64,000 bases of DNA from NCBI RefSeq assembly GCF_003864295.1, contig NZ_BDQK01000016.1:124001-188000 (forward strand), in the 5' to 3' direction. A program made the position numbers and the translations under genes. The notes below the pieces were generated by a model that was not told where the DNA came from, made no database searches, and was given only the letters and a program-made list of their open reading frames with translations. Position 1 is the first letter of the stretch; each line of letters begins with the position of its first letter. Of the stretch, positions 41,346-49,913 are shown in pieces. The stretch comes from Aphanothece sacrum FPU1 (GTDB taxonomy: Bacteria; Cyanobacteriota; Cyanobacteriia; Cyanobacteriales; Microcystaceae).

Positions 41346-43522
41346 AGTTAATTAATTTGTTAAAACAAAGCAATAGATTATTATATATCCATCAAACTAA
41401 TCTGCTAATTCTGATTCTTTATGGCGTAATAGCTATTGGTTTAATGGCACCCATGGCTTCAGATAATATTCTCAGCACTACCGGAGATAATCCCTCTCAT
41501 TTAGGGTATATGATTCAAGCTAAAATGGGTTTAGATGAAGGACAATTTCCATTAAGAATTGCTCCTGTTGAAAATAATAGCTGGCGTTATCCCAGCTTTC
41601 AATTTTATAGTCAAATTCCCTATACTTTAGGTGGATTATTTTATAAATTTTTTACTCCTAATAATCCCTATGAAGCTTATAGATTAGTTATTTGGCTATC
41701 ATTATTAATGGGAAGTTTTTATATTTATCGTCTTAGTTATTGGTTAATAAACTCTCAAATAGCTTCTATATTATCCGGAATTTCTTATTTATCATCTCCC
41801 TATTTTCTCAATAATATTCATGCAAGAGGGGCTTTCACTGAGGCTGTTGCTCAAGGAATTTTACCTATTATTATTTATTACGTTATTCAGAGCTATAATT
41901 ATCCTAAAATAAAGTATATTTTTCTATGTAGTATTGCTTGGTTTGCTCTGGCAACAACTCATATTATTACTTTTGTTTATTCAACCTTATTTATTGGGTT
42001 ATTTGGATTAATTTTAATTATAAAAACAGGAAAAATAAATTTTAAACTATTATCATTATGTCGTGTAATCATTGGATATGGGGTCAGTTGGTTACTGTCT
42101 TTATACTTTTTAGTTCCTGTTATTTTTGAGTCTTCATCTCTATCTATTCGGCAACAAGTTCAAGTTATTAGCCCCTTTGAAAATAGGTGGTATAGTCCCT
42201 TAGCTAACCTTCTTTCTCCCACTTCTTTACCTCCTTTTCCCTCAGAAATGGGAGTCGCACCTACTTATGGTTTACATCCCTCTATTGGTTGGATTTTTCT
42301 CTCAGCAGTTGGGGTCATTATTTATTATAATTACTTTGCTCGTTCCCTATCCTTAAAATCACAATCTACCTATCCTTATCTTATTACTTTACTCTGGATA
42401 TTTTTGATTGCTTTTTTAGCAATTTGGAGTCCTATTGATTTCTGGAAATTTCTACCACGTCAATTATGGGTGACACAATTTAGCTTTCGGATATTAACCC
42501 ATATTATGTGGACAGGTGCATTATTAACTGGTTATGGAATTATCTTGATTTTTAGAAAAAAATTAGATCGTCGTCATCTTATTCTTGGTTTATTAATTAT
42601 TATTATAGCCAGTCGTTCTTGGTTGCCCTCACCTCGTGGAAACATCAGTGTTGATGATATTGTAAAAGACCCCCGGTTTAAGTATACTGGTGCTTTAGAT
42701 TATCTAAATCGTAACCCCATTGAAGCATTATATGGAAATGCAGAACTGCCCTTACTTCCCCCTAAATGGATTCCTGATTATAGCACTTGGGATATCTTTG
42801 TTAATCAATGGTTAGTATTACCAATAAAGCAAAATTATCCTGTCTGGAAAGCTGAAGAAAAGCCTGTTTTATCTTTAGAAGGAGAGGTCTTAGATAATCT
42901 TCCAGAAAATGCTTCATTAGTTGTTCAACTTAACGGAAAAATCATAGATTCTATTTCCTTATCTTCGTCTCAATTTACTTGGAATATTTCTTTTTATAAT
43001 ATTAATATACCGGATAAATATTTTAGATTAAAATTTTTAGTAAATGGTACAAATAACAATGAACAAACCATTAAAATTAAAATCAATAAATTTGTCTTTC
43101 AATCTCTTTCTCCTCAAAAGACTATAATACCTGTCTCGGAGACGGAAAAAAACTGCTCTCAAGAAGGGGTTAATAAGGTTTGTCAAATTACAATAACTCC
43201 AGAAGCGCAAATTATTCAACTTCCTGTTTTATACTATCCCAAGATGTTAAAAATATGGGTAAATAACCAGAGAGTTAATTACTTTCCTGTGTATTATCGA
43301 GATTATAATTTAGTGGGTTTACAGCTTGAACCAGGCACTTATAAAATTAAAGTAGCTTTTCATGGTTTATCATGGGCTAATTGGATTAGTGGTTTAGCTT
43401 GGTTAGGTTTAATTAGCGGAATTATTGTATCAATAACACAAGATAAGAAAACAATTAAATCAACCTCTAGAGAGAGACTAAAGTTTGATACTATAGGAAC
43501 AAAGCCTCCGAAGGGAGGCTAA
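41342..43522 (+). CDS. multi-pass membrane protein (PTPS-related / YfhO-like), paralogue 2
   Basis: 726 aa, a clear tandem duplicate of the preceding gene, sharing LMAPMASDNILSTTGDNPSH, DEGQFPLRIAPVENNSWRYP, RGAFTEAVAQGILPIIIYYV and the C-terminal LPVLYYPKMLKIWVNNQRV. It begins at an ATGA overlap with the upstream stop, so the two are translationally coupled. The last residues (GTKPPKGG and stop) are encoded by the first hairpin of a dispersed repeat (43477-43579), so the original stop codon has been replaced. Confidence 0.7.
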   Translation: MKLINLLKQSNRLLYIHQTNLLILILYGVIAIGLMAPMASDNILSTTGDNPSHLGYMIQAKMGLDEGQFPLRIAPVENNSWRYPSFQFYSQIPYTLGGLFYKFFTPNNPYEAYRLVIWLSLLMGSFYIYRLSYWLINSQIASILSGISYLSSPYFLNNIHARGAFTEAVAQGILPIIIYYVIQSYNYPKIKYIFLCSIAWFALATTHIITFVYSTLFIGLFGLILIIKTGKINFKLLSLCRVIIGYGVSWLLSLYFLVPVIFESSSLSIRQQVQVISPFENRWYSPLANLLSPTSLPPFPSEMGVAPTYGLHPSIGWIFLSAVGVIIYYNYFARSLSLKSQSTYPYLITLLWIFLIAFLAIWSPIDFWKFLPRQLWVTQFSFRILTHIMWTGALLTGYGIILIFRKKLDRRHLILGLLIIIIASRSWLPSPRGNISVDDIVKDPRFKYTGALDYLNRNPIEALYGNAELPLLPPKWIPDYSTWDIFVNQWLVLPIKQNYPVWKAEEKPVLSLEGEVLDNLPENASLVVQLNGKIIDSISLSSSQFTWNISFYNINIPDKYFRLKFLVNGTNNNEQTIKIKINKFVFQSLSPQKTIIPVSETEKNCSQEGVNKVCQITITPEAQIIQLPVLYYPKMLKIWVNNQRVNYFPVYYRDYNLVGLQLEPGTYKIKVAFHGLSWANWISGLAWLGLISGIIVSITQDKKTIKSTSRERLKFDTIGTKPPKGG

Positions 43523-43579
43523 ATTAAACCCACGTAGGTGGGTTTTGTCTTTATAGCTTAACCTTTCAAGGTTTAAGCC
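43477..43579 (+). repeat. hairpin repeat family, copy C
   Basis: Three hairpins in order: GCCTCC-GAAG-GGAGGC (43504-43519), AAACCCAC-GTAG-GTGGGTTT (43526-43545) and GCTTAACCTT-TCA-AGGTTTAAGC (43556-43578), joined by AT-rich linkers. It supplies the last codons and stop of the upstream gene. Copy D follows 33 bp later in the same orientation. Confidence 0.85.
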
Positions 43580-43611
43580 TAATTTGTTCTGTTAAATCAA
43601 TCTCTACAGAC

Positions 43612-43716
43612 AGACCTTATGTCTGATACTATAGGAACGAAGCCTCCCTTTGAAGGCGAAATAAAACCCACGTAGGTGGGTTTTGTATTTATAGTTTAAC
43701 CTTTCAAGGTTTAAGC
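43612..43716 (+). repeat. hairpin repeat family, copy D
   Basis: Begins AGACCTTATGTCTGATACTA, as in copy E, then repeats the layout of copy C with hairpins 2 and 3 nearly unchanged. Its first hairpin is weakened (GCCTCCCTTTGAAGGC). The pair of copies occupies the 213-bp space between two convergent gene groups and could also act as a bidirectional terminator. Confidence 0.8.
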
Positions 43717-43734
43717 TGATAATTTCTAATAGTT

Positions 43735-45288
43735 TTACATACTAGGTTCGGTAGAAGCAATTTTTTTTACCTTAACTAGCTGATAAAGTTCTTCACCATT
43801 AATATCTTTAAAATGATGCACAGATTTAGCATGATAACCTCTATCTCTTAACCTGGAAAATTCTTGAGTAGAAACGATATAAAGACAGGTTTCATTTAAA
43901 CTAGCATCTTTACTTAAATCAATTACTTTCCATCGTCCCATATCTAACTTATTAATAGCAACATCTACATTTAATTTCTGATAATCAGAGGGGTCTAACT
44001 TAGTATAAAAAGGAACCAGGATATAAATATGTTTTCCGTAAACATTACTATCGATAATTATGCACTCGGCAGAAGTATTATTAGCATAAGTAATAACTTC
44101 TCCCATAGTAGATAACCAAGCATCAGTACGCCATCGAGGATAATCTATAAAATAGCGATGACAAAAGAAAACAAGAGAAATAGAAATCACAAATAAAATA
44201 ATACCGTTAATAATTTTTTGTTTTTGAGGAAATAAATCTATTAATTTAGTAATACCATAACCTGAAATAATTGCCATTAGAGGTGCGCCAATCATTGCTC
44301 TAAGTGAGTGAATTTCTGAGGTTAAAGCGGCGGGTATAGGATATAATAATAACCAGAGCATAAAAATTGCACTTTCTTTTCGTTTTTCTTTGATTAAATA
44401 AATTAACCCAATGGTTAAAGTTACCATATCAAAATAATAAATTTCCCCTCTATTTTGGGGAAGATGTCGCGGATTAGGATCACCTTTAAAAAACATAAAA
44501 TCAGGGCTAAAATGAGCAAAATAATAATTACTAAATGTGAGAAAATCAGGAGCAATCATAACATCATTTGCTCTTGTCATTCCTTCAGGAGATAAATAAT
44601 ATATTAATTGTGGAACAAAAAAACACAAGAAAACAATAATAGAAATTAATGTATAACGTTTATTTTGCCACAAGTGTTGATAAAAAATAATCACTAGACC
44701 AATTAAAAAAAGCGGAACAAATACTCTAGCTGATTGATATGTAAAAATACTTATAGCAAATAAAAAACTAGATAAAGGTAAATATTTAAGTTGTTTTATA
44801 CTCTTGACAAATACGAGTAAACTTAAGCAAAATAAACAAGGAAATAAAATAGCTCTAAACCCAATACGGCTAAATTGAATATGCCAAGGTGAAATGGCTA
44901 ATAATAAAGCCGAAAATAAGCCAACACGCTTATTAAAACACTCTTTAGATAAATGATATACAATTAAAACAGTTAAAGTTCCAATAAAAGCTGAAGCTAC
45001 TCTAATTCCAAAAACATTAAGCCCCAAAATTTTAATAAAAGGAATCAACAAATAAATATATAATCCCTCCCGATAATCATTAGCTGATTTAAACATGAAG
45101 GGTAAAAATTTGCCATATTGATCTCGCAATGTATGAAGAATAGAATAAGCATCATAAGCATAAGAAGCTTCATCAGGGAAAAAACCATTAGGAACTTTAT
45201 CAAGAAAAATTAAACGTAGTAAAGCAGCAATTATTAAAATAATTATTAGTAATTTTAAATGACCATTTTCTGCTTGATCTTGTCCCAT
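43735..45288 (-). CDS. GT39-like membrane glycosyltransferase, paralogue 2
   Basis: 517 aa, about eleven membrane helices. The first loop has PNGFFPDEASYAYDAYSILH, with the Asp-Glu pair expected in PMT/ArnT-type GT-C catalytic sites. Further blocks: KSANDYREGLYIYLLIPF, LLAISPWHIQFSRIGFRA and a soluble C-terminal domain of about 120 residues (CIIIDSNVYGKHIYILVPFY, then DVAINKLDMGRWKVIDL). A tandem paralogue is encoded 29 bp upstream. It likely glycosylates a surface lipid or polymer using a polyprenyl-phosphate sugar, such as one made by the GT2 enzyme at 35140. Inference from family and context. Confidence 0.75.
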   Translation of the reverse strand: MGQDQAENGHLKLLIIILIIAALLRLIFLDKVPNGFFPDEASYAYDAYSILHTLRDQYGKFLPFMFKSANDYREGLYIYLLIPFIKILGLNVFGIRVASAFIGTLTVLIVYHLSKECFNKRVGLFSALLLAISPWHIQFSRIGFRAILFPCLFCLSLLVFVKSIKQLKYLPLSSFLFAISIFTYQSARVFVPLFLIGLVIIFYQHLWQNKRYTLISIIVFLCFFVPQLIYYLSPEGMTRANDVMIAPDFLTFSNYYFAHFSPDFMFFKGDPNPRHLPQNRGEIYYFDMVTLTIGLIYLIKEKRKESAIFMLWLLLYPIPAALTSEIHSLRAMIGAPLMAIISGYGITKLIDLFPQKQKIINGIILFVISISLVFFCHRYFIDYPRWRTDAWLSTMGEVITYANNTSAECIIIDSNVYGKHIYILVPFYTKLDPSDYQKLNVDVAINKLDMGRWKVIDLSKDASLNETCLYIVSTQEFSRLRDRGYHAKSVHHFKDINGEELYQLVKVKKIASTEPSM

Positions 45289-45317
45289 AGTAAAAAAAGT
45301 TTCTAAAAGTGTTTAAT

Positions 45318-46862
45318 TTAATTGTTTTTGGAAATTCTAACTAATTCATAATTCAGATCATTATTAATATCTCTAGGGGCATAAATAACTTCTTGTTTAT
45401 ATCCTTTTGATTGTAATATTTTCTCATCTGTATTTTTAGAAATAACGTATAGACAGTTAGAATCTAATGTTTTATAATTATTTAGAGTTAAAACCTTCCA
45501 TCTTCCCATATCTAATTTATCAGTAACAACATCAACCCCAAGTTTTTGATATTCTGCTGGAGGAAATTGGGTATAAAATGGAATCATTATATAAATATAT
45601 TTTCCATGAATATTATCACTCATCACCAAACATTCAGACTGACTTTTATCTGCATAATTAATCACATTTCCTAATTTAGCAAACCAAACATCTGTATGAT
45701 ACTTTGGATATTCTACAAAATATCGTTGACAAAATACTGTTAAACCAGCAACTAATATTAAAGAGATTGTAAACTTAACAGCTAATTTTAAATTACCTTG
45801 AAAAATATCAATAATAGTAATTAAACCATAGGCTGATATGAGAGCAAATATAGGAGGGCCTACACAAGTTCTCACTGCACTACTAGGCGAAATAAGAGCG
45901 GCTGGTATTGGATATAGTAGTAACCACAAAAATATAATACCTCTTCCTTGAACTTTATTTTTGATTAATGTAATTAGGCCAATAATGATGGTAAAAAATT
46001 CAAATGAATACAATTCTCCCATCTTATTAACCGTATGACGAGGAATAGGATCTCCTTGAAAAAAGAGAAATTTAGAGCTAAAATAAGAGAAGTAACTATT
46101 AATAATATCAGACAAAGTAGGAAGAATACCTACTGCACTAGCCCTGGCCCCACCTTCATCAGAAAAATGATAAATAAGTTGGGGAATAAAAATTAGTAAA
46201 AATAAAATTAATCCCCAAAGTGTTTGTTTTTTATGTTTCCATAAGTGATCTTTATAAATAATAATTAAGCCTAGCAAAAAGAGAGGAACAAAAACCCTGG
46301 CAGAGTTATAAGTATAAATACTAATGCCAAATAATAAACCAGCTAAGGGAATAAAATTAGGTTTCTTAAGACTTTTGAGAAAAATAAACAAACTTAAGCA
46401 GAATAATAGAGGAACGGAAATAGTTCTAAAAGCGATACGGCTAAAGTGAATATGCCAAGGAGAAATAGCAAGAAATAAGGCAGCAAATAAAGCTACTCGT
46501 TGATTAAAAAGCTCTTGAGCGAGATAATATAAAATTAAAACTGTTAACGTTCCAATGACGGCTGATGTCAATCTTGCGCTAAAGACACTAAGTCCAAATA
46601 ATTTTAGGAAAGGAACCATTAAATAAATGTATAATCCTTCCCGATAATCATTGGCTGACTTAAAAAAGAAGGGCAAAAATTTACCATACTGATCTCTTAA
46701 AGTATGAAGAATAGAATAAGAATCATAACTATAAGACGCTTCATCAGTAAAAAATCCATTAGGAATAGTTCCTAAAAAACTGACTCTTAAAGTAAAAGCC
46801 AGTAATATAATTCCTAATAAATAAATTTCTTGAGGTGGTTTAATTTTGAAAAATTTTAACAT
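45318..46862 (-). CDS. GT39-like membrane glycosyltransferase, paralogue 1
   Basis: 514 aa, same architecture as the downstream gene. The catalytic loop is PNGFFTDEASYSYDSYSILH, followed by KSANDYREGLYIYLMVPF, LLAISPWH-like LFLAISPWHIHFSRIAFR, and the C-terminal DVVTDKLDMGRWKVLTL. The paralogues share most residues in these blocks but diverge in the variable loops, suggesting related but distinct acceptors. It lies 14 bp downstream of the 596-aa gene; the minus-strand genes from 52901 to 43735 are closely spaced and may form one transcript. Confidence 0.75.
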   Translation of the reverse strand: MLKFFKIKPPQEIYLLGIILLAFTLRVSFLGTIPNGFFTDEASYSYDSYSILHTLRDQYGKFLPFFFKSANDYREGLYIYLMVPFLKLFGLSVFSARLTSAVIGTLTVLILYYLAQELFNQRVALFAALFLAISPWHIHFSRIAFRTISVPLLFCLSLFIFLKSLKKPNFIPLAGLLFGISIYTYNSARVFVPLFLLGLIIIYKDHLWKHKKQTLWGLILFLLIFIPQLIYHFSDEGGARASAVGILPTLSDIINSYFSYFSSKFLFFQGDPIPRHTVNKMGELYSFEFFTIIIGLITLIKNKVQGRGIIFLWLLLYPIPAALISPSSAVRTCVGPPIFALISAYGLITIIDIFQGNLKLAVKFTISLILVAGLTVFCQRYFVEYPKYHTDVWFAKLGNVINYADKSQSECLVMSDNIHGKYIYIMIPFYTQFPPAEYQKLGVDVVTDKLDMGRWKVLTLNNYKTLDSNCLYVISKNTDEKILQSKGYKQEVIYAPRDINNDLNYELVRISKNN

Positions 46863-46876
46863 TCTTTAGAACATTT

Positions 46877-48667
46877 TTATCGAATTAGGGTTCTACCTTT
46901 ACATTTTTGTGTACTATATTTTGGACTAATTTCAAATTCCGATTTAAGTGAATAATTTCTAGAAGGATGAAAATAAGAACTATAAAAGAAGCTATGGGGA
47001 GTCTTACCGACTAAACAAACTTTTTCTCCATCCTTAATTTTATCTAAGATTTCCGTTTGAACGTTCCCTTGAATATATCTAGATAAAGGCTCAAATTTTG
47101 GTATAGTGAAAAATTTATCAGTTTGCAGAATAAATACTAACATGAAGCCAGTCGCTACCAAAGCAAAATTTTGTGAATTAATCAGCTTATTTTCAGAGAA
47201 ATAATTAAGATGCTGAGAGATAAGATAGGCATTTAAAGAAACAAACACAATCATCCAATACATATAATATCTGAGTTCATAAGATTGGGGCATAATAGAG
47301 GTTAAACCTGTCATTATAACCATCAAAAATATAGCTATTTTAGATTCGTGATTATGAATTTTCCAACAGAGATAAATAAAGAGCAATAAATTAAATATGA
47401 CATAGCCACCGAAATAACCACCTATGCCAAATGCTTCTTCATCCCAGGAAATAAAATCCATAGCCAAAGTCCATGGCCAAGGTCTTCTCTTATCAAAAGC
47501 ATTAATTTCTAGCACAGATTTTGCCCATCTTAATGTTGGAGGAAGCTTTCTGAGATTTGCGTGCATAAAATCAGGAGGTGCTTCATTATGGTTAAAAATA
47601 TGTCCAGCTATTTCAATTTTAACTGGATAAAAAGGATTGTGATATACAAGAATATTTCTTATTGGTGTAACAAAAATAACAAGAGTTGCTAAAAAAGATA
47701 TTGATAGAACTTTAATTAAACGAATCAATCCTGTTTTTGCATTACCATCAGGTTTCCAATATTTAGAAATTATTTGAGGAAAGATAAAGCATAATATAAT
47801 AAAGACAACAGGAATTAACTGAAACTTAATATTGGCAGCACTAGCAGCCGATAAAAATATTATTAATAAGGTTTTGTTGTTAAATGAAATTTTGTTAATG
47901 TATAGAAGATAAGTTGTCAAAATTAGAATAGATACGCACACATTTCCTGGTAAGTCAATATAACTTCTAGCTGCGTGCATATGAACCATAGGAATAGCTA
48001 GTAAAGAAATTGTAGCTAAATAGAAAGGTATTTTGAGAGAATTTGTTAAATAAGTGATTAAGATAATTAGACTTGAAAAGCAAACTAGATTAGTAGCTTC
48101 AGGTCGTTGAAAAATTTTCCAGAAAAAGCCTTGAAGCGCGTTGGCTAAAAGTGGAAATCCTAAAAATCTATGTTCTGTATAATCTTCAAATGTGTATTGT
48201 TCAGGGGAAATAATTCCCCAAATTCTGGCAGCAAAAGGAAGATGATACATATAGCCATCACCTCCATAATTACCGTCAAAGAAACTAATCAAAAAAATTG
48301 AAAATAAAGTAATTATGGAAATAAAAGTTAAACCTGTTTTTATATTAAGATAAGGAGCAATATATTTACCGAATTTCTCTGAATATTTAAGTCTTTCTGC
48401 AACAGGAAACGTCATTAATATTATTCCGCCTCCTCCCATAACAAATCTTAAAGTTCTCAGCATCTGGCCATCAATATAGCCAAAATAACCGATAATCCCT
48501 AACATCAATGTTAAGGAAATTAAACTACTTCCTAATCCAAAATAAGGTTGACTCTTTAATTTAAAAAGTACAGGAATATTTTTGAGGAGAGGTAAACCTA
48601 TATAAGTTAAAAGTGTTAAACTTAATATAAAACAACCTATGGCTAAACTAGCTAGTGGAATTAACAT
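46877..48667 (-). CDS. large multi-pass membrane protein, probable GT-C glycosyltransferase
   Basis: 596 aa with about 13 hydrophobic segments. The loop FFDGNYGGDGYMYHLPFAAR and the motif THMHAARSYIDLPG-like VHMHAARSYIDLPGN give charged residues in positions typical of GT-C folds, but it does not match a family I can name. A C-terminal soluble part of about 90 residues contains GEKVCLVGKTPHSFFYSSYF. Position in the cluster and topology suggest sugar transfer to a lipid-linked acceptor; this is inference. Confidence 0.6.
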   Translation of the reverse strand: MLIPLASLAIGCFILSLTLLTYIGLPLLKNIPVLFKLKSQPYFGLGSSLISLTLMLGIIGYFGYIDGQMLRTLRFVMGGGGIILMTFPVAERLKYSEKFGKYIAPYLNIKTGLTFISIITLFSIFLISFFDGNYGGDGYMYHLPFAARIWGIISPEQYTFEDYTEHRFLGFPLLANALQGFFWKIFQRPEATNLVCFSSLIILITYLTNSLKIPFYLATISLLAIPMVHMHAARSYIDLPGNVCVSILILTTYLLYINKISFNNKTLLIIFLSAASAANIKFQLIPVVFIILCFIFPQIISKYWKPDGNAKTGLIRLIKVLSISFLATLVIFVTPIRNILVYHNPFYPVKIEIAGHIFNHNEAPPDFMHANLRKLPPTLRWAKSVLEINAFDKRRPWPWTLAMDFISWDEEAFGIGGYFGGYVIFNLLLFIYLCWKIHNHESKIAIFLMVIMTGLTSIMPQSYELRYYMYWMIVFVSLNAYLISQHLNYFSENKLINSQNFALVATGFMLVFILQTDKFFTIPKFEPLSRYIQGNVQTEILDKIKDGEKVCLVGKTPHSFFYSSYFHPSRNYSLKSEFEISPKYSTQKCKGRTLIR

Positions 48668-48747
48668 AATTGTAAACGGCTAATTAGGATTTTAAACATT
48701 GGGGGTGATTAATAAGTTATCATGACTTTAAATAATTCCCCCCAGAT

Positions 48748-49908
48748 TTAGATATAAAGATTAGTAGACAAATCTTTAAAATCATTGATTCTCGTGATTT
48801 TAGCTCCTTTTACTAATAATGTATCATCAGAACTTTCATTAAGGAAATCAAAATAAAGATTAACTTTTGATGTTTCCGAAATATGAATTACCCAATCTCG
48901 ATAAGTAGAGGCAAGCAAGTTACTATAGGCATGATAACGGAAAATAATTTTATCATCTATTTTCACACCACAAGTCAGATCATTGTCCCTTCCTTGAGCA
49001 GTAAAATCCATATCAATTAGATATCGACCTTTATCAAGAATTAAGGGATTTTTGAGAGAGATTGAACCTTTATTTTTAGTTTCAAAATCTTCTACTATCA
49101 GAGTATATATTTCCTGAAATTCAAAGGGAGGTTGATAAGCCACTTCAGCTAACCTATCTTGATGAATATAAAGATTATTCCGAATTCCTGTACCTGGAGG
49201 ATAATCATTTGAACTCTTAACTTCTTGATAAGTATTCAAATCAATCGAAATATATCCATTTTCTCTTAATAAATCTAAGCAGCGAGTATCATCAGGTTGA
49301 GTTTCTAGAATTAAGTGAGGTTTAGCGGTGGTGATGGTATTAATCATCCCTTTTAAAGCATCTAATTCAGCCCCCTCAATATCCATTTTAACAACAGTAG
49401 GAACCAGTCCCGTATGATTAACAAAATCATCTAAGGCAATGGTTGAAACTTGATAAGCAGCTGGTGCATTTTGAGGATTACTATAAATACTGTCATTGAG
49501 ATGACTTCCCAAATAAATAGGAACCTTCCCATAAGATTTGTGATAAACGGCTGTATGAAAAAGCTGCACATTACTACAACCACTTAAGACGATATTTTGC
49601 TGACATTTATCCACAATTCGAGGACTAGCTTCAAAGGCACAAACTACCCCTTTTGGCCCTACCATTCGAGACATTAATGTAGTTAATCCGCCAAAATTTG
49701 CCCCGACATCAAAAACTACATCACCAGGACGACAGAGATCTCGTAACGCGAGTTGAACAGGAGGTTCCCAAAGGTTTTCTTGATACCATGGGGCAATACC
49801 ATAGAGTCGAACTTCTTCTAACTTTTGATTGATTTGGAGTTGTTGATCAATTTCTCCTAATAGAAAGCGAGTTAAACGAACTTTTAACCAATTTTTGAGT
49901 TTATTCAT
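48748..49908 (-). CDS. FkbM family methyltransferase, copy 2, with C-terminal extension
   Basis: 386 aa. Residues 1-245 form an FkbM methyltransferase: GDVVFDVGANFGGLTTLMSR, GVVCAFEASPRIVDKC, TVVKMDIEGAELDALKGM and LILETQPDDTRCLDLL. Residues 260-386 add a beta-rich domain (LILDKGRYLIDMDFTAQGRD, FRYHAYSNLLASTYRDWVIH) not present in copy 1, possibly a carbohydrate-binding module. The stop of the 995-aa gene upstream lies only 5 bp away, so the two are cotranscribed. Confidence 0.85.
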   Translation of the reverse strand: MNKLKNWLKVRLTRFLLGEIDQQLQINQKLEEVRLYGIAPWYQENLWEPPVQLALRDLCRPGDVVFDVGANFGGLTTLMSRMVGPKGVVCAFEASPRIVDKCQQNIVLSGCSNVQLFHTAVYHKSYGKVPIYLGSHLNDSIYSNPQNAPAAYQVSTIALDDFVNHTGLVPTVVKMDIEGAELDALKGMINTITTAKPHLILETQPDDTRCLDLLRENGYISIDLNTYQEVKSSNDYPPGTGIRNNLYIHQDRLAEVAYQPPFEFQEIYTLIVEDFETKNKGSISLKNPLILDKGRYLIDMDFTAQGRDNDLTCGVKIDDKIIFRYHAYSNLLASTYRDWVIHISETSKVNLYFDFLNESSDDTLLVKGAKITRINDFKDLSTNLYI

Positions 49909-49913
49909 GATTG

